Shown: piece by piece, positions 51,342 to 60,789 of the stretch
Layout: every line of letters starts with the position of its first letter
Numbering within the stretch: the first letter of the stretch is position 1
Assembly: GCF_018449525.1 (NCBI RefSeq)
Contig: NZ_JAAVUS010000007.1
Location: 248,001 to 312,000 of the forward strand
Direction: 5' to 3'
Source: Bradyrhizobium sp. dw_78
Lineage (GTDB): Bacteria; Pseudomonadota; Alphaproteobacteria; Rhizobiales; Xanthobacteraceae
DNA: 64,000 bases
Program-made: the position numbers and the translations under genes
The notes under the pieces: generated by a model
Database searches by the model: none
What the model saw: only the letters and a program-made list of their open reading frames with translations
Told to the model about the DNA's origin: nothing

Positions 51342-51401
51342 GCGAATAGTGAGTAGCGAATAGCGAGTGGCGAAAAAAGGGAGCGCTACTCCCTATTCGC
51401 C
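51342..51401. repeat. Short tandem and inverted repeat in the atpD-atpC gap
   Basis: Two 14-bp units GCGAATAGYGAGTR (51342-51355 and 51356-51369) are followed by a nested hairpin: GGCGAA/TTCGCC (51369-51374, 51396-51401) enclosing AGGGAG/CTCCCT (51378-51383, 51389-51394). It resembles dispersed Bradyrhizobium-type repeats. It sits inside an operon, so it may affect relative expression of atpC. Confidence 0.6.
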
Positions 51402-51411
51402 ATTCGCCTTC

Positions 51412-52842
51412 TTACGCCGCTTCGGCTGCGAGCTTCTTGCCCTTCTCGACCGCCTCTTCGATGGTGCCGACCATGTAGAAGGCCGCTTCCGGCAAATGGT
51501 CGTACTTGCCTTCGCAGAGATCGCGGAAACCCTTGATGGTGTCGGCGAGGTCGACGAACTTGCCGGGTGAGCCGGTGAAGACTTCGGCGACGAAGAACGG
51601 CTGCGACAGGAAGCGCTCGACCTTGCGGGCGCGCGCCACCGTCAGCTTGTCCTCTTCGGACAATTCGTCCATGCCGAGGATGGCGATGATGTCCTGCAAC
51701 GACTTGTAGCGCTGCAGCACCTGCTGAACCATGCGCGCGGTCTGATAGTGATTTTCACCGACGATCAACGGCGACAGCATGCGCGAGGTCGAGTCGAGCG
51801 GGTCCACCGCAGGATAAATGCCCTTTTCCGAAATCGCGCGGTTCAGCACCGTGGTCGCGTCCAAATGGGCGAATGAGGTCGCCGGCGCCGGATCGGTCAA
51901 GTCGTCGGCCGGCACGTAGATCGCCTGCACCGAGGTGATCGATCCCTTGTTGGTGGTGGTGATGCGCTCCTGCAGCGCGCCCATGTCGGTGGCGAGCGTC
52001 GGCTGATAGCCCACCGCCGACGGGATGCGGCCGAGCAGCGCCGACACTTCGGAGCCGGCCTGCGTGAAGCGGAAGATATTGTCGACGAAGAACAGCACGT
52101 CCTGGCCCTGGTCGCGGAAATGCTCGGCAACCGTGAGGCCGGTGAGGCCGACGCGGGCGCGCGCGCCCGGCGGCTCGTTCATCTGGCCGTACACCAGCGC
52201 GCATTTGGAGCCTTCGCCGCCGCCTTCCTTGTTGACGCCGGATTCGATGAACTCGTGATAGAGGTCGTTGCCTTCGCGGGTGCGCTCACCGACGCCGGCG
52301 AACACCGAATAGCCGCCATGGGCTTTCGCAACGTTGTTGATCAGCTCCTGGATCAGCACGGTCTTGCCGACGCCGGCACCGCCGAACAGGCCGATCTTGC
52401 CGCCCTTGGCGTAGGGCGCCAGCAGATCCACGACCTTGATGCCGGTGACGAGAATTTCCGCTTCGGTCGACTGGTCGGTATAGAGCGGCGCTTCCTGGTG
52501 GATCGCGCGCAGGCCCTCCGCCTTGACCGGACCCTGCTCATCGACGGGATCGCCGATCACGTTCATGATGCGGCCGAGCGTGCCGACGCCGACCGGCACC
52601 CGGATCGGCGCGCCGGTGTCGCCGACTTCCTGGCCGCGAACCAGACCTTCGGTCGTATCCATCGCGATGGTGCGAACGGTGGATTCGCCAAGATGCTGGG
52701 CGACTTCGAGCACCAGGCGGTTACCGCCGTTCTTGGTCTCGAGCGCGTTGAGAATTGCGGGTAACTGGCCTTCGAACTGCACGTCAACGACGGCGCCGAT
52801 GACCTGCGTAATGCGTCCGGTCTGGTTGGCGGGTGTAGCCAT
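51412..52842 (-). CDS. atpD: F1 ATP synthase subunit beta
   Basis: 476 residues. GGAGVGKTVL (P-loop), GERTREGNDLYHE, ALVYGQMNEPPGARARVGLTGLTVAEHFRD and the catalytic region are standard. It is preceded by GGAGGAGAG. Catalytic subunit of F1; 46 nt after atpG. Confidence 0.99.
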   Translation of the reverse strand: MATPANQTGRITQVIGAVVDVQFEGQLPAILNALETKNGGNRLVLEVAQHLGESTVRTIAMDTTEGLVRGQEVGDTGAPIRVPVGVGTLGRIMNVIGDPVDEQGPVKAEGLRAIHQEAPLYTDQSTEAEILVTGIKVVDLLAPYAKGGKIGLFGGAGVGKTVLIQELINNVAKAHGGYSVFAGVGERTREGNDLYHEFIESGVNKEGGGEGSKCALVYGQMNEPPGARARVGLTGLTVAEHFRDQGQDVLFFVDNIFRFTQAGSEVSALLGRIPSAVGYQPTLATDMGALQERITTTNKGSITSVQAIYVPADDLTDPAPATSFAHLDATTVLNRAISEKGIYPAVDPLDSTSRMLSPLIVGENHYQTARMVQQVLQRYKSLQDIIAILGMDELSEEDKLTVARARKVERFLSQPFFVAEVFTGSPGKFVDLADTIKGFRDLCEGKYDHLPEAAFYMVGTIEEAVEKGKKLAAEAA

Positions 52843-52888
52843 GAAAACTCTCTCCTCCGAATTCTATCTCAAGCAACCGTGGGCTGGA

Positions 52889-53767
52889 TTAGACCGCCTC
52901 GGCGCCCGAAATGATTTCAATCAGTTCCTTGGTAATCATCGCCTGACGGGTCCGGTTGTAGATCAAGGTCTGCTTGCGGATCATCTCGCCGGCGTTACGT
53001 GTGGCGTTATCCATCGCGCTCATCTGCGCGCCGTAGAACGATGCGTTGTTTTCGAGCAGCGCGCGGAAAATCTGCACCGCGAGATTGCGCGGCAACAGCC
53101 CCGTCAGAATTTCATCTTCTTCCGGTTCGTATTCGTACGAAGTGGCCGGACCGGCATTGGCTGCGGGCGCCTGAACCTCCAGCGGGATGACCTGCTGCGC
53201 CGTCGGAACCTGCGCAATCACGGATCTGAAGCGCGAATAGAACAGCGTGCAGACATCGAACTCGCCGGCCTCAAACCGCGCGATGACCTTCTTGGCAATG
53301 TCTTCCGCGTTGACAAAACCGAGCTGGCGGACCGAGCGCAGTTCGACATGTTCGACGATCTGCTTTTCGAACAGGCGGCGAAGCTGCTCGTATCCCTTAC
53401 GGCCGACGCAGAAGAACTTGACCTCTTTGCCCTGGTTGATCAGGGCATAGGCCCGCTCGCGGGCCAGGCGCACGATCGACGAATTGAAGGCGCCGGACAG
53501 GCCACGCTCGCCGGTGCAGACCAGCAATAGATGCACCTGATCCTTGCCGGTACCGGCCAGCAAAGCCGGCGCGCCGGGAGAGCCCGCGGCCGCGCTCGCG
53601 ATGTTGGAGATCACGGTATCCATTTTCTCGGCATACGGCCGCGCCGCTTCGGCTGCGGTCTGGGCGCGGCGCAACTTCGACGCCGCCACCATCTGCATGG
53701 CCTTGGTGATCTTCTGCGTCGCCTTGGTGGAGGCGATGCGGACCCGCATGTCTTTCAGTGAAGCCAT
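52889..53767 (-). CDS. atpG: F1 ATP synthase subunit gamma
   Basis: 292 residues. MASLKDMRVRIASTKATQKITKAMQMVAASKLRRAQ and the C-terminal MDNATRNAGEMIRKQTLIYNRTRQAMITKELIEIISGAEA are diagnostic. It forms the rotor shaft. The gap to atpA is 114 nt and contains a short tandem repeat. Confidence 0.98.
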   Translation of the reverse strand: MASLKDMRVRIASTKATQKITKAMQMVAASKLRRAQTAAEAARPYAEKMDTVISNIASAAAGSPGAPALLAGTGKDQVHLLLVCTGERGLSGAFNSSIVRLARERAYALINQGKEVKFFCVGRKGYEQLRRLFEKQIVEHVELRSVRQLGFVNAEDIAKKVIARFEAGEFDVCTLFYSRFRSVIAQVPTAQQVIPLEVQAPAANAGPATSYEYEPEEDEILTGLLPRNLAVQIFRALLENNASFYGAQMSAMDNATRNAGEMIRKQTLIYNRTRQAMITKELIEIISGAEAV

Positions 53768-53864
53768 TCTTAGTTCACCCCGGCGATCAGATCTGTGACC
53801 CGACCGCTAGCCCCTCATTCATCCTGCCCGGCCGCTTGCCGGCCAGAACCTAAGCAAACGACAC

Positions 53865-53892
53865 ATCAAGCAAAAGGCATATCAAGCAAAAG
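53865..53892. repeat. Tandem repeat overlapping the atpA stop codon
   Basis: ATCAAGCAAAAG occurs at 53865-53876 and 53881-53892, a 16-bp period. On the coding strand it duplicates the last codons of atpA (TTTGCTTGA), so a decayed copy of the gene end lies just downstream of the real stop. Confidence 0.65.
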
Positions 53893-55411
53893 ACTTGGCG
53901 TAAGCCTCGACCGCACCCTTGAGCTTGGCGGCGGTATCGTCGCTCAGATCTCGGGTTTCGCGGATGGTATTGAGAATGTCAGCGTTCTTGCCGCGCAGCA
54001 ACGACAGCAGGCCGTCCTCGAAATCGCGCACCTTGTTGAGCGGAAGCGGATCGAGATAGCCGTTGGTGCCGGCCCAGATCACGCAAACCTGCTCTTCCAT
54101 CTTCAGCGGCGAGAATTGCGGCTGCTTCAGAAGTTCGGTCAGGCGCGAGCCGCGGTTGAGCAGGCGCTGCGTCGAGGCGTCGAGATCGGAGCCGAACTGC
54201 GCGAACGCGGCCATTTCGCGGTACTGCGCGAGTTCGCCCTTGATCTTGCCGGCGACCTTCTTCATCGCCTTGGTCTGCGCCGACGAACCGACGCGCGACA
54301 CCGACAGACCGACGTTCACCGCCGGACGGATACCCTGGAAGAACAGATCGGTTTCCAAGAAGATCTGGCCATCGGTGATCGAGATCACGTTGGTCGGGAT
54401 ATAGGCCGACACGTCGTTGGCCTGGGTTTCGATCACCGGCAGCGCCGTCAGCGATCCGGCACCCAGACTGTCGTTGAGCTTCGCGGCACGCTCCAGCAGG
54501 CGAGAATGCAGATAGAACACGTCGCCCGGATAGGCCTCGCGGCCCGGCGGGCGGCGCAGCAGCAGCGACATCTGGCGATAGGCGACGGCCTGCTTGGACA
54601 AGTCGTCATAGATGATGACCGCGTGCATGCCGTTGTCGCGGAAATATTCGCCCATGGTGCAGCCGGTGAACGGCGCGATGTACTGCATCGGGGCCGGATC
54701 GGACGCGGTCGCTGCGACCACGATCGAATATTCCAGCGCGCCCTGCTCTTCGAGCACCTTGACGAACTGCGCCACCGTGGAACGCTTCTGGCCGATCGCG
54801 ACATAGACGCAATACAGCTTGAGCTTCTCGTCGCTCTGCGCGTTAAGCGGCTTCTGGTTGAGGATGGTATCGAGCGCGATCGCGGTCTTGCCGGTCTGGC
54901 GGTCGCCGATGATCAGCTCACGCTGACCGCGGCCGACCGGGATCAGCGCATCGATCGCCTTCAGGCCTGTCGCCATCGGCTCGTTGACCGACTTGCGCGG
55001 AATGATGCCGGGCGCCTTGACGTCGACGCGCTTGCGCTCGGTCGCCTGGATCGGCCCCTTGCCGTCGATCGGATTGCCAAGCGCATCGACCACGCGGCCG
55101 AGCAGGCCCTTGCCGACCGGCGTGTCGACGATGGCGCGGGTGCGCTTGACGGTCTGGCCTTCCATGATCTCACGGTCGGCGCCGAAGATCACGATACCGA
55201 CGTTGTCGGTCTCGAGGTTCAGCGCCATGCCGCGGGTGCCGTTCTCGAACTCGACCATCTCGCCGGCCTGGACGTTGTCGAGGCCGTAAACGCGGGCGAT
55301 ACCGTCACCGACGGACAGCACCTGTCCGACTTCGGTAACCTCGGCCTCCTGGCCGAAATTCTTGATCTGGTCCTTGAGGATCGCGGAAATTTCCGCCGCG
55401 CGGATGTCCAT
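53882..55411 (-). CDS. atpA: F1 ATP synthase subunit alpha
   Basis: 509 residues. MDIRAAEISAILKDQIKNFGQEAEVTEVGQVLSVGDGIARVYGL and GDRQTGKTAIALDTILNQK are standard, with GSSAQTKAMKKVAGKIK near the end. The ATG overlaps the atpH stop by one base (TGATG), so the two are translationally coupled. Confidence 0.99.
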   Translation of the reverse strand: MDIRAAEISAILKDQIKNFGQEAEVTEVGQVLSVGDGIARVYGLDNVQAGEMVEFENGTRGMALNLETDNVGIVIFGADREIMEGQTVKRTRAIVDTPVGKGLLGRVVDALGNPIDGKGPIQATERKRVDVKAPGIIPRKSVNEPMATGLKAIDALIPVGRGQRELIIGDRQTGKTAIALDTILNQKPLNAQSDEKLKLYCVYVAIGQKRSTVAQFVKVLEEQGALEYSIVVAATASDPAPMQYIAPFTGCTMGEYFRDNGMHAVIIYDDLSKQAVAYRQMSLLLRRPPGREAYPGDVFYLHSRLLERAAKLNDSLGAGSLTALPVIETQANDVSAYIPTNVISITDGQIFLETDLFFQGIRPAVNVGLSVSRVGSSAQTKAMKKVAGKIKGELAQYREMAAFAQFGSDLDASTQRLLNRGSRLTELLKQPQFSPLKMEEQVCVIWAGTNGYLDPLPLNKVRDFEDGLLSLLRGKNADILNTIRETRDLSDDTAAKLKGAVEAYAKSFA

Positions 55412-55971
55412 CAGCCTGCCTCTTTCATCGCGTGCTTGATCGAATTGAGTTTGGTGCGAAGCGAGCTATCCACCATCCGGCTGCCGAGCTTGACCACGAG
55501 GCCGCCGATGATCGAAGGGTCGACTTTCACATTGAGCGCGACATCCTTGCCCGTCACCGATTTCAGCGCGGTCTTCAAGGCGTCGAGATTCCTGTCGTTG
55601 AGCTGCTCCGCCACGGTCACATCGGCCGTCGCTTCGCCCCTGAATTTGGCGACCAGCGCGCGGAACGCGCGCGACACGTCATCGACCGCGAACAACCGCC
55701 GGTTGGTAGTAAGCACCTTCAGGAAATTCGCGGCAATGCCGGTAACGCCGGCCTTGTCGAGCACGGCTGCGAGCGCCTTCAATTGCACATCGGCCGAAAA
55801 TACCGGGCTGCGCACCAGACGTTTCAGATCGGCGCTATCGGCCAGCATGGCGTCGAACTTGTCGAGATCGGCCTTGACCGCATCGACGGATTTTTCGTCG
55901 CGCGCCAGTTCGAACAAGGCCGTTGCATAACGGCCGGACACTCCCGAAACAGACGATTCTTCTGCAGCCAC
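55411..55971 (-). CDS. atpH: F1 ATP synthase subunit delta
   Basis: 186 residues from the GTG at 55971, giving (M/V)AAEESSVSGVSGRYATALFELARDEKSV, the usual N-terminus in this group. The frame is open to 56052 with an ATG at 56034, but that would add a foreign-looking leader. The C-terminal segment (VDPSIIGGLVVKLGSRMVDSSLRTKLNSIKHAM) matches delta/OSCP. F0 genes are not in the window, consistent with a split operon. Confidence 0.96.
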   Translation of the reverse strand: MAAEESSVSGVSGRYATALFELARDEKSVDAVKADLDKFDAMLADSADLKRLVRSPVFSADVQLKALAAVLDKAGVTGIAANFLKVLTTNRRLFAVDDVSRAFRALVAKFRGEATADVTVAEQLNDRNLDALKTALKSVTGKDVALNVKVDPSIIGGLVVKLGSRMVDSSLRTKLNSIKHAMKEAG

Positions 55972-56614
55972 AGGCGCGCTCTTTTTAGCTATTAAATTCA
56001 CAAGGGAAAAACCGCCGCCACGGTGCGGCGCCATCAAGCCCTTGGAATTCAAGCGGGACTTCGATTTTCGACCGGCACGAGCTGTACCGGGACCGTTAAA
56101 ATCGCGGCTTTGCTAACATAGCAAAAGCACAGGTGCAATATGACGGCGGCCCCAGAGCGCTATCGTGTCGCGCGTCGCCGGCAGCAGCCGCGAAGAAGAT
56201 TTGAGCAAAGCGCCGAATCGACGAATCGGCACTCGCGCCGCAAACCGCGCGGCTGCGGGGCAATGAAAGAATAGTTCCTCCGCAAATTGCATGGACGCCA
56301 TGACCGGCTCACGCGGAACCAAAAGGCCCCGGCCCGCTCCACTTGCGCATTACTTGCGAAAATCTCGAATTCAAATAATTCCCTTTGAATAATCAGTATT
56401 TGTAAGTATTGTATTGGTTAATAAATCATTAATTCGAAAGATTACGGAACATCTTCCGATCAATAAATTCGGTAACAAGATATTTCAAGTTGATATAAAT
56501 CGGCTTTACTGCCCAATTCGTGCCTTATTGCCCCACCAAACGGCAGCCACGCACAACGGGACGGGGGTTCCATTTGTCACATAAGTGACAATACTGTCTG
56601 AGGGACTATTATAA
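55972..56614. other. Divergent regulatory region between atpH and rlpA-like genes
   Basis: No gene is supported in 640 nt. The left part (55972-56130) is the likely ATP synthase promoter and leader. Positions 56360-56500 are markedly AT-rich. A perfect palindrome is at 56574-56591. Confidence 0.5.
56574..56591. promoter_or_regulatory. Palindrome TTGTCAC-ATAA-GTGACAA upstream of rlpA-like gene
   Basis: Perfect 7-bp arms with a 4-nt centre, 24 nt upstream of the start codon. The half-site TTGTCAC/GTGACAA also occurs twice in the array upstream of the second PEP-CTERM gene and once at 10337. Confidence 0.6.
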
Positions 56615-57121
56615 ATGCTCGCATCTAAAAAGTCAGCGCTGGGACCTGTGTCCCAGTCGCGCACGGCGCTTGCTGTTGTCGCCGCAACCCTGCTGTTCGG
56701 CGGGGGGATTACCGAGGCATCGGCCAAATCCAGGCATCACCACGGCACCCGGCATCATTACCGCCATCACGCCAGCAGCGACCGGGACGACTCCTCGCAC
56801 GACGCCGGCGCCTCGGCCGGCCCGTTCGCTGGCATCAGCCGCATCTTCTCTGGCCTGGCCTCCTATTACGGCAACGAGTCCGGCAGCCGCACCGCCTCGG
56901 GCGAGCGTTTCAACCAGAGCGCCATGACCTGCGCCCACCGTTCGCTGCCTTTCGGCACCAAGCTGCGCGTGACCCATGGCGGCCGCAGCGTCGTCGTCAC
57001 CGTCAATGACCGTGGTCCGTTCGTGCGTGGCCGCGTCCTCGACCTGTCCACGGCTGCCGCCCGTGCGATCGGCCTGACCGCAGCCGGCGTCGGCCGCGTC
57101 ACCGCCGAGGTCCTCTCCTGA
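56615..57121 (+). CDS. RlpA-like septal ring lytic transglycosylase family protein
   Basis: 168 residues. A signal peptide covers about 1-37 (ALAVVAATLLFGGGITEASA). A histidine-rich linker (KSRHHHGTRHHYRHHASSDRDD) is followed by the double-psi beta-barrel of RlpA: GLASYYGNESGSRTASGERFNQSAMTCAHRSLPFGTKLRVTHGGRSVVVTVNDRGPFVRGRVLDLSTAAARAIGL, with the Asp-Arg-Gly-Pro motif. No SPOR domain is present, so septal targeting is unlikely to be through denuded glycan. It stands alone. The His-rich stretch could bind metal. Confidence 0.9.
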   Translation: MLASKKSALGPVSQSRTALAVVAATLLFGGGITEASAKSRHHHGTRHHYRHHASSDRDDSSHDAGASAGPFAGISRIFSGLASYYGNESGSRTASGERFNQSAMTCAHRSLPFGTKLRVTHGGRSVVVTVNDRGPFVRGRVLDLSTAAARAIGLTAAGVGRVTAEVLS

Positions 57122-57248
57122 GCACGGCTTGCGGCTTCCCTTCCAACACTTCCGCAAGCGTTGCGTAACGGCCGCAGGACGTTCTGCATGCCAAAACGGG
57201 CCCGCCGTCACATGTGACGACAGGCTTTGCCTTGGTTCCCCGAGGCTT

Positions 57249-57343
57249 GTCATTCCGGGATGCGCCATTCGGCGCAGACCCGGAATCTCGATCTGCCCAT
57301 CTCGGGATTCCGGGTTCGCGTCTTCGACGCGCCCCGGAATGAC
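57249..57343. repeat. Palindromic dispersed element with four CCGGAAT/ATTCCGG blocks
   Basis: The outer ends are GTCATTCCGGG and CCCCGGAATGAC; inner blocks are GACCCGGAATCTCG and GGGATTCCGGGTTCGCG. The arrangement forms a large imperfect palindrome. Elements of this look are frequent in Bradyrhizobium-group genomes. It lies between the rlpA-like and priA stops. Confidence 0.75.
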
Positions 57344-57373
57344 GAATGGCCGGACTTACCTCCAGACGGAAGC

Positions 57374-59635
57374 TCACAAAAAACTCTGCGGGTCGACATC
57401 GACCTCGAGCTTGAGATTGCCCTTGGTCTTCGGGCCCGCCTCCAGCCATTCACGCAGATATTGCGACATATCGACATTGCGCAGCGATTTCACCAGCAGC
57501 CGGAACCGGTAGCGGCCCTTGATGACCGCGAGCGGGGCCTCGGCGGGTCCGAGCACCTGAATACGCTCATCGATCGGCGCGACCGCCGCCAGCTTGCGCG
57601 CAAAGCCCTCCGCGGTGGGCCGGTCGCCGGCGGAAACGATCAGGCTCGCCAGCCGCCCGAATGGCGGATAGCCGGCGCGCTCGCGGCCGTCGATCTCGCT
57701 GCTGTAGAATGCCTCGCGGTCGCAGGCCACCAGCGCCTTCATCACGGGATGTTCGGGCTGATGGGTCTGCAGATAACCGACGCCGCGGCCCTGATCGCGG
57801 CCGGCGCGTCCGATCACCTGGTTGAGCAATTGCCACGTGCGCTCGGCGGCGCGCGGATCGCCATTGCCAAGACCGAGGTCGGCATCCACCACGCCGACCA
57901 GATTGAGCCGGGGGAAATGATGCCCTTTCGCCACCAATTGGGTGCCGACGATGATATCGACCCGCCCTTCCGCGATCTCGGTCAATTCCGAACGCATGGT
58001 CTCGATCGAGGTGATGAGATCGCTCGACAGCACCATGATGCGCGCGTTCGGGAACAACGCGGCGGCTTCCTCCTGCAAGCGTTCGACGCCGGGGCCGACC
58101 GCGACCAGCGACTCTTCCGCCGCGCAATGCGGACAGACCTGCGGGCGCGGCATCGAGAAACCGCAATGGTGACAAACCAGGCGCTGGCGGAACCGGTGAT
58201 CGACCAGCCAGGCATCGCAGATCGTGCAGGCAAAGCGATGTCCGCAAGCGCGGCACAAGGTCAGCGGGGCGTAGCCGCGGCGATTGAGGAACAATAGCGC
58301 CTGTTCGCGTCGCTCGACTGCAAGCCCGATCTGTTCGGCCAAGCGGGGCGAGATGAAGCGGCCGCGCGGCGGCGCTTCGCGGCGCAGATCGATCGCCTCG
58401 ATATGCGGCATGTGCTGGCCGCCGAAGCGCGACGGCAGCGCCACGCGCTGATAGCGGCCCTTGCGCGCATTGACCTCGGTTTCGATCGAAGGCGTCGCCG
58501 ATGCCAGCACGATCGGGATCTTGGCGATATGCGCGCGCACCACCGCCATGTCGCGGGCATGATAATGCGCGCCTTCGTCCTGCTTGTAGGCCTGGTCGTG
58601 CTCTTCATCGACCACGATCAGCCCGAGATTGGCGTAGGGCATGAACAGCGCGGAACGGGCGCCGACGACGACCGGCGCTTCTCCCGAGGCGATCGCCGCC
58701 CAGTTGCGGGCGCGGATGCGCGGCGTCAGTTCGGAATGCCATTCCAGCGGACGCACGCCGAAACGGTTGGCAAAACGGTCGAGGAATTGTCCGGTCAGCG
58801 CGATTTCCGGCATCAGGATCAGCGACTGCCTGCCGCGGCGGATCGTTTCGGCGATGGCTTCAAAATAAACCTCGGTCTTGCCCGAGCCGGTGACACCGTC
58901 GAGCAACGCGACATGGAAGGTGCCGTTCGCCGCCAGCGCCCGCATCGCATCCACGGCCGAGCGCTGCTGATGGGAAAATTCCGGCTGCGCATGATCCGGA
59001 TCTGGCGCCGGCGGCGGTGGCGCGGGCGGCATCGCCTCGACCGTCAGCGTGCCCTCATCGACCAGGCCATCGATCACGCCGACGCTAACGCCGGCCTCGC
59101 GCGCGGCTTCGGATTTGCCGTGCAGCAGCCCGTCGGACAGACATTCGATCAGCCGCCGCCGCGCCGGCGTCAGGCGTCGCGGCGGCTCGCCGACCAGCCG
59201 CACGCCCAGCCGCATCCGCTCCGGCCCGAGATGCTCGCCCATCCGCAAGGTCATGCGCAGCACCATGCCGCGCGCCGACAATGTGTAGTTCGCGACCCAG
59301 TCGACCAGCGCGCGTAGTTCCGCTTTCAGGGGCGGCACGTCGAGCTTTTCGCTGACGTCCTTCAGCCGGTTGTGCAGCCGCGGATCGGGATTGGCGTTTT
59401 CGGCCCATACCACCGCGACCACCTCGCGCGGGCCGAGCGGCACGCCCACCACGTCACCGGGCTGGAGTTCCAGGCCCCGCGGCACGCGATAGGAATAGGT
59501 CTGATTCAGCGCGACAGGCACCAGCACATCGACGACACGCGTCGATGATATCGATGAGGGGCTGGGACGCAGGGAATGGTCCATCGCAGAATCAGACTCG
59601 GGCTCGGAGAGGCGTATCAGCTTAGGACCGGGCAT
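57374..59635 (-). CDS. priA: Primosomal protein N' (replication restart helicase PriA)
   Basis: 753 residues from the ATG at 59635; an ATG at 59584 (MDHSLRPSP) is an equally likely start. The N-terminal DNA-binding domain (VVDVLVPVALNQTYSYRVP), Walker A (LLDGVTGSGKTEVYFEAI), DEEH box (GLIVVDEEHDQAYKQ) and the zinc-binding cysteines (CRACGHRFACTICDAW...LVCHHCG...VCPHC) are in order, followed by helicase motifs (VDIIVGTQLVAKGHHFPRLNLVGVVDADLG, QVIGRAGR). It restarts stalled forks. It is divergent from xerC. Confidence 0.96.
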   Translation of the reverse strand: MPGPKLIRLSEPESDSAMDHSLRPSPSSISSTRVVDVLVPVALNQTYSYRVPRGLELQPGDVVGVPLGPREVVAVVWAENANPDPRLHNRLKDVSEKLDVPPLKAELRALVDWVANYTLSARGMVLRMTLRMGEHLGPERMRLGVRLVGEPPRRLTPARRRLIECLSDGLLHGKSEAAREAGVSVGVIDGLVDEGTLTVEAMPPAPPPPAPDPDHAQPEFSHQQRSAVDAMRALAANGTFHVALLDGVTGSGKTEVYFEAIAETIRRGRQSLILMPEIALTGQFLDRFANRFGVRPLEWHSELTPRIRARNWAAIASGEAPVVVGARSALFMPYANLGLIVVDEEHDQAYKQDEGAHYHARDMAVVRAHIAKIPIVLASATPSIETEVNARKGRYQRVALPSRFGGQHMPHIEAIDLRREAPPRGRFISPRLAEQIGLAVERREQALLFLNRRGYAPLTLCRACGHRFACTICDAWLVDHRFRQRLVCHHCGFSMPRPQVCPHCAAEESLVAVGPGVERLQEEAAALFPNARIMVLSSDLITSIETMRSELTEIAEGRVDIIVGTQLVAKGHHFPRLNLVGVVDADLGLGNGDPRAAERTWQLLNQVIGRAGRDQGRGVGYLQTHQPEHPVMKALVACDREAFYSSEIDGRERAGYPPFGRLASLIVSAGDRPTAEGFARKLAAVAPIDERIQVLGPAEAPLAVIKGRYRFRLLVKSLRNVDMSQYLREWLEAGPKTKGNLKLEVDVDPQSFL

Positions 59636-59725
59636 CGGTCGCGGCTACCGCCGGTTTTGCAAGTTAGCGAAAGGTAAACGAAAGGGGTGCGATATAACCG
59701 GTCAGTTCACGGCGTCCAGAGACCG

Positions 59726-60709
59726 ATGGCAAAATCAGCGATCAAATCAGCGTCCCCGATCCAGCCGATCGAACTCGACTGCGCCGATTCCAGCATCACG
59801 CAGGAGATGACGCGCTGGCTGTCGCATCTGCGCGCCGAGCGGCGGCTGTCGCCGAAGACGCTGGAGGCCTATGCCCGTGACCTGCGCCAGTGCCTGGTCT
59901 TTCTCGCCCAACATTGGGGCGCGCGGGTGACGCTGACGCGTTTTGCCGCGCTGGAAGCCAGCGACGTCAGGGCATTCATGGCGATGCGGCGCGCCGACGA
60001 TATTGGCGGCCGTTCGCTGATGCGCAGCCTGGCGGGCCTGCGCTCGTTCGGGCGTTTCCTCGAACGCGAAGGCAAGGGCAAGGTCGGAGCGTTGTCGGCG
60101 ATCCGTGCCCCAAAGGTGGCGAAGACGCTGCCTAAACCGATTCACATGGCGGCGGCCAAGCGTTTCGCCGACGCCGATGAGCGCGCCGGCGAGGAGCGCG
60201 ATAGCTGGGTGCTGGCGCGCGACGCCGCCGTGATGGCGCTGTTGTATGGATCCGGGCTTCGCATCTCCGAAGCGCTCGGGCTGAAGCGCCGGGATGTGCC
60301 GCTGCCCGGCGCGGGCGATGTGATCGTGGTGACCGGCAAAGGCAACAAGACCCGCATGGTCCCGGTGCTGCAAAATGTGCTGGCGCTGGTTCAGGATTAT
60401 GTGGCGATCTGTCCGCATCCGTTGCCCGCCGAAGGACCGATTTTCGTCGGTACACGCGGCGGTCCGCTCAGGGCCCGGATCATCCAGCTTGCGATGGAGC
60501 GCCTGCGCGGCGCGCTCGGGCTGGCCGACAGCGCCACGCCGCATGCGCTACGGCATTCCTTTGCGACCCATCTGCTCAGCCGCGGCGGCGATTTGCGCGC
60601 AATCCAGGAATTGCTCGGCCACGCGTCGCTGTCCACCACGCAGATCTACACCGGCATCGACAGCGAGCGGCTGCTCGAAGTCTACCGCACCGCGCACCCC
60701 CGCGCCTGA
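59726..60709 (+). CDS. xerC: Tyrosine recombinase XerC
   Basis: 327 residues from the ATG at 59726. A core-binding domain (TRWLSHLRAERRLSPKTLEAYARDLRQCLVFL) precedes the catalytic domain. The full catalytic set is visible: Arg in LLYGSGLRISEALGL, Lys in VTGKGNKTRMVP, HxxR in HALRHSFATHLL, His in LLGHASLSTTQIY and the Tyr in that motif (QIYTGID). It resolves chromosome dimers at dif with XerD. It is divergent from priA across 90 nt. Confidence 0.95.
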   Translation: MAKSAIKSASPIQPIELDCADSSITQEMTRWLSHLRAERRLSPKTLEAYARDLRQCLVFLAQHWGARVTLTRFAALEASDVRAFMAMRRADDIGGRSLMRSLAGLRSFGRFLEREGKGKVGALSAIRAPKVAKTLPKPIHMAAAKRFADADERAGEERDSWVLARDAAVMALLYGSGLRISEALGLKRRDVPLPGAGDVIVVTGKGNKTRMVPVLQNVLALVQDYVAICPHPLPAEGPIFVGTRGGPLRARIIQLAMERLRGALGLADSATPHALRHSFATHLLSRGGDLRAIQELLGHASLSTTQIYTGIDSERLLEVYRTAHPRA

Positions 60710-60789
60710 TATTGTCGTCCTCGCTTCACCGGCTTGCCCCTTGCGCCGGCAATGCCGTTCGGTCAATCGTAGGGGCCTATCGTTTGCTC

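Noticed and set aside
53795..55930. 711-codon plus-strand frame opposite atpA/atpH
   Set aside because: Long antisense frames are common over conserved high-GC genes; it covers the full alpha subunit in reverse with no recognisable domain.
59726..60709. Integrase of a mobile island
   Set aside because: The tyrosine recombinase lies next to priA, has XerC length and motifs, and is far from the tRNA-linked repeats; housekeeping XerC is the better reading.
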